A stretch of DNA of 29,473 bases from Methanobrevibacter thaueri (GCF_015062905.1 NZ_SUTK01000021.1:1-29473); one strand, 5' to 3'. Counted from the stretch's first letter, positions 1 through 7,110 are shown. Numbers and translations are program-made. Notes: generated by a model from the letters alone, not told the origin.

Positions 1-423
1 CCACCTAATGGCCCCTACATTACCTTCTTGGGTATCATAGAAGTTGTTTCGCAGGGTAATTGAAGTTACTGGATTTTTTTTACGTTTTTTAAATCTTGGA
101 GTGCCGGTCCTGTGGTCGTAATATCCTTCATAGGCTTTTATTAGTCTATCAGTGGATGCTTGAAGGCAGGTAGAATCAGCATCTTTTAGAAAAGGATAAT
201 GTTTTTTTAATGTTTTAACTATTTTTTGTGTGTATGTGCGGTTTACTTTAAATTTTTTGCCTATTGCGAATTCTTTAACTAGATTTTCACGGTAAATACT
301 ATATTCCAATGTTTTATTGTACACAAAAGCACTGGCATTAATATTAAACCATAATTCCTTTTCCATCTCTTCATTAGGAACAAATTCAACCTTATCAGTT
401 AAAATAAAAGTTTTATCGCACAT
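1..423 (-). CDS. tnpB: TnpB/OrfB-type protein of IS200/IS605 family, N-terminal part (cut by window edge)
   Basis: An open frame of 141 codons starts at ATG 423-421 on the minus strand and continues past the left edge without a stop. The translation begins MCDKTFILTDKVEF. It contains the OrfB/TnpB N-terminal signature: a FVYNKTLEYSIYRENL segment at about residues 34-49, and later LQASTDRLIKAYEGYY followed by a basic GTPRFKKRKK stretch, as in the TnpB OrfB_IS605 N-terminal (HTH/wedge) domain. The family encodes RNA-guided DNA nucleases carried by IS605/IS1341-type elements. The RuvC-like catalytic residues and zinc finger lie outside the window, so intactness cannot be judged. No TnpA (Y1 transposase) gene is seen on its 5' side, which suggests a TnpB-only element or a remnant. 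The family call is from recognised motifs; activity is unknown. Confidence 0.8.
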   Translation of the reverse strand, partial: MCDKTFILTDKVEFVPNEEMEKELWFNINASAFVYNKTLEYSIYRENLVKEFAIGKKFKVNRTYTQKIVKTLKKHYPFLKDADSTCLQASTDRLIKAYEGYYDHRTGTPRFKKRKKNPVTSITLRNNFYDTQEGNVGAIRW

Positions 424-792
424 ATTCAACATCTTTTTTTCACATTTTATTAAAATTATAAAAAAATCCTAAAACATCATCACTTAATGACTAAAAAAAT
501 ATAATCACTAAAAGGATTGTTTTTTTTTAGAATATTATTATGAAACCCTGCTTAAAAAAAGAAAGGAAAAAAATTAACCTATTGAAGTTTTCCCCCATCT
601 TTCTATATTAGATTATTATAACCTACTTATAATATAGCATTTATCCGAGAGCATTTGAAAAGTAATCGAATCACTCCATCCACATAAAAAAAATATAGCC
701 CACTAAATGTGCAATTCATCCCGGCTTAAAGAAGCCGGAGAATTCTTGCACAATAAAGTTAAAATTGGAATCGTATTTTATATTATAATCGT
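424..792. other. AT-rich intergenic region with no gene
   Basis: This stretch lies between the 5' end of the tnpB fragment and the 3' end of the CAT-like gene. It is very AT-rich, with stops in all frames and no convincing coding potential. The only structured element is the hairpin at 709-751, listed separately. Confidence 0.6.
709..751 (+). repeat. Hairpin resembling an IS605-family right end / omegaRNA stem
   Basis: The outer arms GTGCAA (709-714) and TTGCAC (746-751) are perfect reverse complements. An inner stem CCGGCTT/AAGCCGG surrounds a short loop, and ATTC/GAAT pairs lie between the two. Read on the plus strand, the pattern TTCATCCCGGC...GCCGG..TTCTTGC resembles the conserved hairpin at the right end of IS200/IS605 (IS1341-type) elements, which is also the scaffold of TnpB guide RNA. 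That orientation would belong to an element whose tnpB lies to the left on the plus strand. The visible tnpB fragment is on the minus strand, so this is probably a solo end or the remnant of a different copy. Confidence 0.55.
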
Positions 793-1422
793 CTAATCTA
801 TCGTATTATTGAACTCTTTTTGTGCGTTTTCATAGAACTTAGCCAGTTCACGGCCGTTGACAAAGATGTGGGATACTGTTATTGAAACGCTCATTTCAAA
901 GTCACTGTTGACTTTTCCCCATGTTATCAGAGGTTGAATTGCATTTCCGTCAACAACACAGTTTGTTATCATGTCAAAATCGACCCATGGAATGCAGGAG
1001 AAGTTTGCGACGTTTGTCAGATCTCTCTTTTCCATTTCAATGAAAAATCCCTCTTTCTTGCCGGACAATATGTCTGAAGACAGTTCCCTGACATAGTCAT
1101 GCCAGGTTAGGATATCGTCAAATTCCTGTGGTGTCTTAACTCTCATTTCCTTATAGATCTTATTTCCTTCATCCATAATGGGGGATAATCCCTCAAGATA
1201 GTCATATTCAATAGCTTTTCCATCTATTATTCTCCTTTTCAGTTCAGGAACGGAATTAACGGCATTCATAAGGCAGCCCATGCTCATTATGAAAAAGGAC
1301 TTGTCGTTTTCATGGCACCATTTCCACATCTTTTCAACATTGACTCTTGCAGACATTGCGTAGCGTGCTGATAAAAAATTTATAAAGGGATTTTCATCTA
1401 AATTAAATTCAATTTCTTTCAT
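793..1422 (-). CDS. Chloramphenicol acetyltransferase-like (CatA superfamily) protein
   Basis: The 209-residue product matches the CatA fold family in length. It shows family landmarks: YAMSARVNVE near residue 21 (compare CTYSMTANIE in CATs), FSCIPWVDF near residue 142, and a C-terminal SHIFVNG at residues 184-190 in the position of the catalytic HHxxxDG. The catalytic His (H185) is kept, but the first His is Ser and the usually invariant Asp is Asn. The Arg that salt-bridges that Asp in classical CATs also appears absent, since the region reads ENPFINFL. I therefore infer an acyltransferase of this fold with an unknown acceptor, not a proven chloramphenicol resistance enzyme. The start is ATG 1422. 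It is divergent from the flavoprotein gene at 1514, and the 91-bp gap holds AT-rich promoter-like sequence for both directions. Confidence 0.8.
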   Translation of the reverse strand: MKEIEFNLDENPFINFLSARYAMSARVNVEKMWKWCHENDKSFFIMSMGCLMNAVNSVPELKRRIIDGKAIEYDYLEGLSPIMDEGNKIYKEMRVKTPQEFDDILTWHDYVRELSSDILSGKKEGFFIEMEKRDLTNVANFSCIPWVDFDMITNCVVDGNAIQPLITWGKVNSDFEMSVSITVSHIFVNGRELAKFYENAQKEFNNTID

Positions 1423-1513
1423 TTTTTAACCTAAAATCTTATTAATAGTTAGTTTTTTATATGTTTTTGATAATAAATATAAGTGTTATAAATCATAGCG
1501 TGGTTTTGTTATA

Positions 1514-2845
1514 ATGAAAGTAGTAATTGTAGGTGGAGGAGCTGGAGGAATATCAACAGCTTCAAATATTCGTAAACTCGACAAAGACATAGAAATAACC
1601 GTTCTCACAAGAGACAATACGGTAGCATACTCCCCATGCGCCATTCCTTACGTATTGTCAGGTACAATAGAATCATTTGATGACATTGTCATGAGAACTC
1701 CGGAAGACTATAAGCAAAAAAACATTGAAGTAATCACTGAAGTCGAAGTGACTGCAGTCGATTCAGATAAAAAAACAGTAACATACGAAAAGAACGGCAA
1801 GGATACAGTTTTAAAATACGATAAATTGGTATTGGCAACCGGAGGAAATCCATTTGTGCCTCCAATGCAGGGGGTTGAATTGGACGGTGTATTCAGAATC
1901 AGAAATATAGATGATGGTATTAAGGTTCAAAAAGCCATGGAAACCGCTAAAAGTGCTATTGTCACTGGTGCAGGTTTGATAGGTATTGAAATAGCATTTG
2001 CCTTAAAGAAAAAAGGATTGAATGTTATTCTAAGTGAAATGTTACCTCAAATCGTACCAAGATCCCTTGACAAGGACATGTCCGACATTCTGGTCAAATA
2101 CCTGGAAATGGAAGGAATTCAAGTGGTTTTAGGAAAACCGATTACCAAACTGATCGGTGACGGCAAGGTTGAAAAGGCATGCTTCGGTGATGAGGAGTTA
2201 TATGATGCCGATATGGTAATCATGGCAACCGGGGTTAGGGCCGAATTGGACCTTGCAAGAATGGCAGGATGTGAAATCGGAAGATGGGCTATACTTGTAA
2301 ATGACAGAATGGAAACTTCAGTTGAAGACGTTTATGCAGTCGGGGACTGTGTCGAGTCAAAAGACCTTATTTTAGGTTCAAATACAATTTCACAATTGGG
2401 AACCACTGCGGTTCGCGAATCAAAAACCTTGGCACGTACAATCTGCGGCAAGAAATCCAAATTCAATCCTGTATTGAACTCCATGGTTTCAAAAGTAGGT
2501 AAATTGGAATTCGGTGCTGTAGGCTATACCACAAGCTTTGCACAGCAAAACCGTATCAGGCCTGTTGTGCAGAAAGTGCAGGCACTTACAAGAGCACGCT
2601 ACTATCCGAATGCAAAACCGATGGATATCAAAGTTATTTGTGATGGAAACGGAACCATTATAGGCTGTCAAATCATAGCGGAAGAAAGGGTGGCTGAAAG
2701 AATCGATACAATGACATTGGCCATTACAGAAGGATTGACCTGCTTTGATTTAAGTAATATGGAATTTGCATATGCGCCGCCTGTATCAATGGTTACAGAC
2801 CCATTAATCCTCGCTGTTGAGGAAGTCAGTAAAAAATTCAGTTAA
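1514..2845 (+). CDS. FAD/NAD(P)-dependent oxidoreductase, CoA-disulfide reductase / NADH oxidase family
   Basis: This 443-residue flavoprotein has the usual length and layout of the single-cysteine disulfide reductases. An N-terminal FAD-binding GGGAGG lies at residues 7-12. The redox Cys42 sits in YSPCAIPY. The NAD(P)-binding GAGLIG is at 152-157, and the second FAD motif DVYAVGDC ends near residue 279. A C-terminal dimerisation domain contains FAYAPPVSMVTDPL. The single active-site Cys rather than CxxxxC fits CoA-disulfide/polysulfide reductases and H2O- or H2O2-forming NADH oxidases. The sequence alone does not separate these. No clear SD precedes ATG 1514, and an AT-rich box around 1471-1484 could serve a short-leader transcript. 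The stop is 26 nt before the likely start of the Mrp ATPase, suggesting one operon. Confidence 0.9.
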   Translation: MKVVIVGGGAGGISTASNIRKLDKDIEITVLTRDNTVAYSPCAIPYVLSGTIESFDDIVMRTPEDYKQKNIEVITEVEVTAVDSDKKTVTYEKNGKDTVLKYDKLVLATGGNPFVPPMQGVELDGVFRIRNIDDGIKVQKAMETAKSAIVTGAGLIGIEIAFALKKKGLNVILSEMLPQIVPRSLDKDMSDILVKYLEMEGIQVVLGKPITKLIGDGKVEKACFGDEELYDADMVIMATGVRAELDLARMAGCEIGRWAILVNDRMETSVEDVYAVGDCVESKDLILGSNTISQLGTTAVRESKTLARTICGKKSKFNPVLNSMVSKVGKLEFGAVGYTTSFAQQNRIRPVVQKVQALTRARYYPNAKPMDIKVICDGNGTIIGCQIIAEERVAERIDTMTLAITEGLTCFDLSNMEFAYAPPVSMVTDPLILAVEEVSKKFS

Positions 2846-2871
2846 ATAAAATTATTTTGGAGATGATAATT

Positions 2872-3849
2872 ATGCCAGAACATGGTCACGGACATGGCCA
2901 TCACGGTCATGGGGGTCAGATGACTCCGGAACAACAAATGCAAATGATGCAACAGGAAATCAGATTGGCTAAGAACTTAAGCCAAATCAAACATAAGATT
3001 GTTGTAATGAGTGGAAAAGGAGGAGTAGGAAAATCCACCGTTGCAGCCAACATCGCTGAGACATTGCAGGCGATGGGATACAAGACAGGTATCCTTGATG
3101 CTGATATTCACGGTCCAAACGTTCCTAAGATGCTCGGTATCGAAATGCTTGAAGAGCAGTTCAACCAATATCAGTTCAATGTCTTCAAGGAGCTTGTCGA
3201 AAAAGACCTTGACACAAGTCTGCCTGAAGAGGAACAACGCGAATTCATTGAAGAGAAGAAAAAGGAATACCAGCATTCAATTTTCCCTGTTGAAACCGAA
3301 AGCGGCTTGAAGGTAATGTCAATGGCATTTTTGATTGACAGTCTTGACAGGCCAATCATCTGGAGAGGACCTCAAAAAACCGGTGCAATCAAGCAATTGA
3401 TCAGTGACGCACACTGGGGCCAGCTTGACTTTTTGGTCATCGACAACCCGCCGGGCACTGGTGACGAACCTTTGACAGTGCTTCAGTCAATTCCTGAAAC
3501 CGATTTGGTATTGATGGTTACCACACCGAATGTCGTATCACAGGAAGACGTTCTCAAGTGTGTAAAGATGGTCGAACTGATGAACATCAAAAATATCGGC
3601 CTTATCGAGAACATGGCATACTATATCTGCCCTCACTGTGATGAAAAACTCCACATTTTCGGTGAAGGAAACGGTAAGACATTCGCTGATGAAATGGAAA
3701 TCACATATCTGGGAGACTTGCCTATCAAGGAAAGCGTTGCTGAATCTCCTACTAAAGATGCAACCATTTCAGTGCTTGACCCTGATGATGAAGTGTCAAA
3801 AAGGTTTGTTGAAATAGTTGAAGATATAAAAAAAGAGTTTTTAGAGTAA
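2872..3849 (+). CDS. mrp: Mrp/NBP35-family P-loop ATPase (Fe-S cluster carrier), His-rich N-terminus
   Basis: The protein has the deviant Walker A GKGGVGKST (residues 48-56), the DADIHGPNVPKMLG motif near 80, and CPHC (C253/C256), the CxxC that binds a bridging Fe-S cluster between subunits in Mrp/NBP35/ApbC proteins. It is about 325 residues, slightly long because of a charged insertion at about 89-135. The N-terminus carries six His within residues 4-13 (HGHGHGHHGHGG), which could bind metal. In-frame TTG 2857 and ATG 2863 also exist. I chose ATG 2872 because GGAG at 2859-2862 then has a 9-nt spacing, whereas 2857 and 2863 overlap or abut it. The gene follows the flavoprotein gene closely. 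Its last 9 nt overlap the 3' end of the convergent SseB-like gene. Confidence 0.92.
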   Translation: MPEHGHGHGHHGHGGQMTPEQQMQMMQQEIRLAKNLSQIKHKIVVMSGKGGVGKSTVAANIAETLQAMGYKTGILDADIHGPNVPKMLGIEMLEEQFNQYQFNVFKELVEKDLDTSLPEEEQREFIEEKKKEYQHSIFPVETESGLKVMSMAFLIDSLDRPIIWRGPQKTGAIKQLISDAHWGQLDFLVIDNPPGTGDEPLTVLQSIPETDLVLMVTTPNVVSQEDVLKCVKMVELMNIKNIGLIENMAYYICPHCDEKLHIFGEGNGKTFADEMEITYLGDLPIKESVAESPTKDATISVLDPDDEVSKRFVEIVEDIKKEFLE

Positions 3850-4236
3850 GCTAGTGTTGATTATATAGCTTACACTGCTTATATTTACCAGAAATCCTAA
3901 GAAATTAGGATCTTCTTTTAATTTTTTAAAGTAATCTGTTTTTTCGATGATATAATCCTTGTTTTCGGCCATCTCATTCAATGAGAAATATTGCATGCCC
4001 ATATCATATTCCCTTTTGTCTGTAAAGATGGGAACTATATAATCGCCGTCATTGCCGTAAGGTATTTTAACAGGCTCGGCGTCCTCAATTGATATTATGA
4101 AGACATTATCCTTAAGGTATTCCTTCATATCATCTTCTATTTTCATGACGGCTTCCTGATTTCCGTTTTCACCCTGCATATATGCCAGGTTAATGTTGTT
4201 CTTAAGTTCCGGATGATTTATTTCTTCAATTTTCAT
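3841..4236 (-). CDS. SseB-like domain protein, paralogue 1
   Basis: The 131-residue product carries a core YIVPIFTDKREYDMGMQYF near residues 66-84. This matches the conserved centre of the SseB N-terminal domain family (hydrophobic-P-hydrophobic-FT-x-x-E). The C-terminal region, about DPNFLGFLVN, also recurs in the other three paralogues in this window. No signal peptide or membrane segment is visible. The function of SseB domains is poorly defined; E. coli SseB is linked to serine sensitivity. The gene lies 27 nt downstream of msrAB on the same strand and may be co-transcribed, although the AT-rich gap could hold a promoter. Its stop overlaps the convergent mrp gene by 9 nt. Family membership is an inference from motif and paralogy. 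Confidence 0.72.
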   Translation of the reverse strand: MKIEEINHPELKNNINLAYMQGENGNQEAVMKIEDDMKEYLKDNVFIISIEDAEPVKIPYGNDGDYIVPIFTDKREYDMGMQYFSLNEMAENKDYIIEKTDYFKKLKEDPNFLGFLVNISSVSYIINTSLL

Positions 4237-4263
4237 TGTCTTATATTATATTTTTTTAAATAT

Positions 4264-5157
4264 TTAAGGGCATTTGTCTTTAAGGTAGTCATCCAATTCA
4301 TCTTTTGGTATGAATCTCAAAGCCGCTGAGTTTATGCAATAACGCGGAGATCCACCAGGTCCGTCATGAAAGAGGTGTCCCAGGTGTGAGTTTGACTTTG
4401 CGCTTCTAACCTCTATGCGTGTTGTTCCGTGTGAGAAATCCCTGTGCCTTTTAATCACATCTTCCGAAATCGGCTTTGAAAATGCAGGCCATCCGCATCC
4501 TGAGTCGAACTTGTCCTGTGAAGAGAAGAGAACTTCACCATCTACAACATCTACATACACACCATCTTCAAAAAAGTTGTCATATTTTCCACTATAAGGG
4601 CGTTCTGTCATAGAAAGCTGTGTTATTTCATACTCTTCCTTTGACAAGTGGTCAAATCCTTCATCATCTATCAAATTTAAATCGACATGACAATATCCCT
4701 GCGGATTCCTTTCAAGATACTTCTGATGATAATCCTCGGCAGGATAGAAACTGCTGATCGGACGGGCCTCGACAACAATCCTTTCAGGGGCGAGTTTCTG
4801 CTTTTGCCTTAAAAAGTTGATGACGGTTTCCCTTTGTGAATCCTCCTGCCAATAGATGCCTGTCCGGTATTGAGTTCCGATGTCTGCGCCCTGGCGATTC
4901 AGAGAATAGGGGTCAATGATTTTAAAGAAGCTCTCCAGAATCTCCTCCAACGGAATGATTTTAGGGTTATATGTTGCCTTGACAGTTTCGGCATGTCCGG
5001 TTCTGCCTGTGCACACCTTCTCATAGGTCGGTGCCAGATCACGTCCGTTGGCATAGCCCACTTCGGTATTGTTGACGCCCTTCAGTCTGGAAATGAATGC
5101 CTCAACACCCCAAAAGCACCCTCCGGCCAGATAGATTACTTGCTGTTTTTCAAACAT
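4264..5157 (-). CDS. msrAB: Bifunctional peptide methionine sulfoxide reductase MsrA-MsrB
   Basis: A 297-residue MsrA-MsrB fusion. MsrA occupies about residues 1-160, with catalytic Cys14 in GGCFWG, plus the GYANG motif and a C-terminal GYCHVDL. MsrB occupies about 170-297, with GCGWPAF and the catalytic Cys274 in RYCINSAALRF. The two reduce the S and R epimers of methionine sulfoxide in proteins. The two CxxC zinc-binding motifs found in many MsrBs are absent, so this is a zinc-free MsrB form. No export signal is present, so the enzyme is cytoplasmic. The ATG at 5157 puts Cys14 close to the N-terminus, as is usual. It is divergent from the small gene at 5251 and followed by an SseB-like gene. 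The fusion is well known in bacteria and some archaea. Confidence 0.97.
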   Translation of the reverse strand: MFEKQQVIYLAGGCFWGVEAFISRLKGVNNTEVGYANGRDLAPTYEKVCTGRTGHAETVKATYNPKIIPLEEILESFFKIIDPYSLNRQGADIGTQYRTGIYWQEDSQRETVINFLRQKQKLAPERIVVEARPISSFYPAEDYHQKYLERNPQGYCHVDLNLIDDEGFDHLSKEEYEITQLSMTERPYSGKYDNFFEDGVYVDVVDGEVLFSSQDKFDSGCGWPAFSKPISEDVIKRHRDFSHGTTRIEVRSAKSNSHLGHLFHDGPGGSPRYCINSAALRFIPKDELDDYLKDKCP

Positions 5158-5250
5158 AATTAATAATATCAGTTCAAGTCATATGTTTTTTTCGACAAAA
5201 ATCTATTTTAATAATAAAATTTATAATAAATATTATATTGGAGGAAAACT

Positions 5251-5442
5251 ATGTTTTACAGTACAATAATGAAAATTGATTCAATTGACAGATTAAGAGA
5301 TATAAGGGATGCACTGCTTGTTGAACAAGGTATCAACCCTACCCGTCAAGGTGAACAAGCCATTAAAGTTGTAGTTGAAAGAATCGATGAGATCCAAGCT
5401 ACTCTCGATAAATCCGCCACTAAAAACTTAAACAGAAGATAA
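5251..5442 (+). CDS. Small conserved-looking protein of unknown function (63 aa)
   Basis: A strong SD (GGAGG 5240-5244, 6-nt spacing) precedes ATG 5251, which supports translation. The product is soluble and helical in character, with heptad-like hydrophobic spacing (IDSIDRLRDIRDALLVEQGI, then AIKVVVERIDEIQATLDK) and a basic C-terminus ending NLNRR. There are no cysteines and no membrane segment. I do not recognise a family. The next gene begins 9 nt after the stop, so the two form an operon. It is divergent from msrAB, and the 93-bp gap must hold both promoters. Confidence 0.7.
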   Translation: MFYSTIMKIDSIDRLRDIRDALLVEQGINPTRQGEQAIKVVVERIDEIQATLDKSATKNLNRR

Positions 5443-5451
5443 GTGATTTAA

Positions 5452-5724
5452 GTGATAAGACGTGTAACGACCAGCAGACGGCTGCTTAGAAAAAGAATGT
5501 ACAGGGCGCCACACTCAAGGCACAGGATTTCCCAGTACAAGCGGGAAAACAAGAACCTGGTCAAGCCTCATCAGGAGAAATTCAAGGAAATGAATGGCCC
5601 TAACATAAAACGTAAAAGAAGGCCAAAAAGAGAAGTCATCTCTGGTTTTAAGATGTCTTACAGATACAAGTATTATCAACAGTCAAATGTTGATGAAAAT
5701 GAGGAAGAAGAATTAGATGAGTAA
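5452..5724 (+). CDS. Small basic protein with acidic tail, unknown function (90 aa)
   Basis: The start is GTG 5452, 9 nt after the preceding stop. A GTGAT anti-SD match at 5443-5447 lies 4 nt upstream. The first ~65 residues are very basic (IRRVTTSRRLLRKRMYR, KRKRRPKRE), suggesting nucleic-acid or ribosome contact. The end is strongly acidic (DENEEEELDE). I know no family for it. The charge asymmetry resembles small nucleic-acid-binding proteins with a self-masking acidic tail, but that is inference. An internal ATG at 5497 would give a shorter product. The last 12 nt overlap the 3' end of the convergent SseB-like gene, so the two acidic C-termini are encoded on opposite strands of the same bases. 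Confidence 0.65.
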   Translation: MIRRVTTSRRLLRKRMYRAPHSRHRISQYKRENKNLVKPHQEKFKEMNGPNIKRKRRPKREVISGFKMSYRYKYYQQSNVDENEEEELDE

Positions 5725-5979
5725 TTCTTCTTTTGTTATTATCTTATTTTTAGAATGAATATCCAAAATCAGGCCGCTGAATGCATCATCATTTTTTGCA
5801 AGTTCACTAAACAGTTCATCTGACACTTCAGTGGGTTGATAATCAACCAATTCCAGATATTCAAAACCCTTTTCGTATTCATCCAAATCGGAAAAGACAA
5901 TGATTTTAAAGTCGTCCAAGGATCCAGTAACTAAAAAGTCCTTTTCATGGTCCTCGCCGATTGTCGGACATATATACAT
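5713..5979 (-). CDS. Short SseB-like protein, paralogue 2 (88 aa)
   Basis: The centre, FKIIVFSDLDEYEKGFEYLE (about residues 24-43), matches the SseB core in the neighbouring paralogues (IIPIFTDMREYAVG), and DDAFSGLILDIHSKN matches their C-terminal motif. It lacks the N-terminal charged helix of the longer copies and so holds only the core domain. Its ATG overlaps the TGA stop of the upstream gene in a TGATG arrangement (5977-5981), typical of translational coupling. It is the last gene of a three-gene operon reading from 6913. Its 3' end overlaps the convergent basic-protein gene by 12 nt. It may work as a partner of the upstream paralogues, although no function is known. Confidence 0.68.
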   Translation of the reverse strand: MYICPTIGEDHEKDFLVTGSLDDFKIIVFSDLDEYEKGFEYLELVDYQPTEVSDELFSELAKNDDAFSGLILDIHSKNKIITKEELLI

Positions 5980-6422
5980 CAGAAATCACCGTTCCTATCA
6001 AAGTTGAAGTTCTGTGAGTGAGGATTGACTACAAAACCCTGGAAATCCTCATCGCTTTCAGCCAATTCGGCAATGTCATCGGGAGAAATCACCTTCAAGT
6101 CAAGCTTGTCCAAAAATAATGTGGATATCTTTGCGCTTCCCACAGCATATTCCCTCATGTCGGTAAAGATCGGAATGATATACTCTTTGCTGGCATCGGT
6201 AATGGTCAGCTTGACATATCTTCCGGCCTCATCGATGAGCGTAAAGTAGATTTCAGTAGGATATGTGTCTTTGATATTCCTTTTTACTGGCTCGAGCTCC
6301 ATTGCATCTTCGCTTTTGAGCTTTTTGACCATATCCGCATAAATCTGGATATACTCCTTCAGCTGGCTTTTGGAAGCCTTGACATTCTTTTCCTGATAGT
6401 CCTGGTAATCTTCAATTTTCAT
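5979..6422 (-). CDS. SseB-like protein, paralogue 3 (147 aa)
   Basis: An N-terminal charged helical region (YQDYQEKNVKASKSQLKEYI, then KKLKSEDAMELEPVKRN) is followed by a beta-rich core with EYIIPIFTDMREYAVGS near residues 84-100 and a C-terminal DEDFQGFVVNPHSQNFNFD. The order and motifs match the SseB N-terminal domain and the other copies here. The start is ATG 6422, 2 nt after the stop of the upstream paralogue, and the stop is fused to the next start (TGATG). Tight packing indicates one transcript and coupled translation. No enzymatic residues are apparent. Confidence 0.72.
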   Translation of the reverse strand: MKIEDYQDYQEKNVKASKSQLKEYIQIYADMVKKLKSEDAMELEPVKRNIKDTYPTEIYFTLIDEAGRYVKLTITDASKEYIIPIFTDMREYAVGSAKISTLFLDKLDLKVISPDDIAELAESDEDFQGFVVNPHSQNFNFDRNGDF

Positions 6423-6424
6423 AT

Positions 6425-6913
6425 TTATTCACAGCAATCGTGGACATCTTCACTAGCTATTACAAAGTCCCATTGAGGTGCATTGACAGCAAGGCCAATG
6501 AAATCTTCATCATCGGAGTGGTCAGCAACGATTTCACTGCCGACTTTTTTCTCACATTCAAAGTCGATATCTCCGAACTGTTCTTTGAATTCCGCAATGG
6601 CAGTGTTTGCCTCTTCTTCGTCAGTGAAAACAGGTATTACAAATTCTTCGCTTTCTTCATCTTCATCACTGATTATTAAAGCGACAACCTCTTTTTCCTC
6701 ACCTGATTGGTTGAAGACAATTATGAATTCTTCATTGAAAACTTTGTGTTCGATTTCGTGATAGATTTCACCCATCTCATCAATCTGTTCTTCATTTTCT
6801 TTGTCGAATTTCTCGTCGATTTCATCAGCGGTTTCGAGATACGCTTCTATTTTTTCTTCTAAATCTTCATCAAGTTCAATAAATTTTTCCATTAATTCTT
6901 TAAGTTCGCTCAT
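6425..6913 (-). CDS. Acidic SseB-like protein with coiled N-terminus, paralogue 4 (162 aa)
   Basis: Residues 1-55 are extremely acidic and helical (LKELMEKFIELDEDLEEKI...EIDEMGEIYHEIEHK), probably a coiled coil. An SseB-like core follows, with EFVIPVFTDEEEANTAIAEF at about 91-110 and a C-terminal DDEDFIGLAVNAPQWDFVI. The protein ends in HDCCE, a vicinal Cys pair not seen in the other copies. It is the first gene of the three-paralogue operon. A GTGAT anti-SD match lies 3 nt before ATG 6913. The Cys pair and the nearby Msr and flavoprotein genes hint at redox sensitivity, but this is inference. Confidence 0.72.
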   Translation of the reverse strand: MSELKELMEKFIELDEDLEEKIEAYLETADEIDEKFDKENEEQIDEMGEIYHEIEHKVFNEEFIIVFNQSGEEKEVVALIISDEDEESEEFVIPVFTDEEEANTAIAEFKEQFGDIDFECEKKVGSEIVADHSDDEDFIGLAVNAPQWDFVIASEDVHDCCE

Positions 6914-7022
6914 AATATCACAAAAAATAATTCAATAAAAATAAGTTTTTTAAAACAAATGAACATTCTCTTCCTAAACACCACTAAAGGAATACAAACG
7001 AATGCTCATTTCAACCATCACC

Positions 7023-7074
7023 ATTGTTCATATTATAAAAAAATAGTACATAACAATATGAACAATACTATTTT
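7023..7074. repeat. Two interlocked inverted repeats
   Basis: The 12-bp perfect inverted repeat ATTGTTCATATT (7023-7034) / AATATGAACAAT (7055-7066) has a 20-nt loop. A second 9-bp repeat, AAAATAGTA (7040-7048) / TACTATTTT (7066-7074), starts inside that loop and ends outside the first arm. The order L1-L2-R1-R2 is the topology of a pseudoknot or of two alternative hairpins. The site lies 110-162 bp upstream of the SseB-like operon and just past the 3' end of the ketopantoate-reductase-like gene. It could be an operator, a leader structure or a 3' processing signal. Confidence 0.6.
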
Positions 7075-7093
7075 GCTTTTCCACATATATAAA

Positions 7094-7110
7094 CTTTTAG
7101 TTTCTAAAAG
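7094..7110 (-). terminator. Hairpin overlapping the stop codon of the panE-like gene
   Basis: CTTTTAG and CTAAAAG form a perfect 7-bp stem with a 3-nt loop, and the TAG stop (7104-7106) lies within it. No clean T-run follows on the minus strand, so it may stabilise the mRNA end more than terminate transcription. Confidence 0.4.

Noticed and set aside
793..1422. A chloramphenicol resistance gene
   Set aside because: The fold is CAT-like but key substrate-site residues differ and there is no resistance context, so only the superfamily is claimed.
2977..3359. Alternative frames inside the mrp gene on both strands
   Set aside because: They overlap a gene with intact Walker A and CPHC motifs and have no family signal of their own.
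4415..5163. Plus-strand open frames opposite msrAB
   Set aside because: MsrA and MsrB motifs on the minus strand are complete; the opposite frames are unrecognisable shadows.
7094..7110. A fourth copy of the TTTAG...CTAAA operator
   Set aside because: The spacer is 3 nt rather than 6 and it sits at a gene end, so it is better read as a terminal hairpin.
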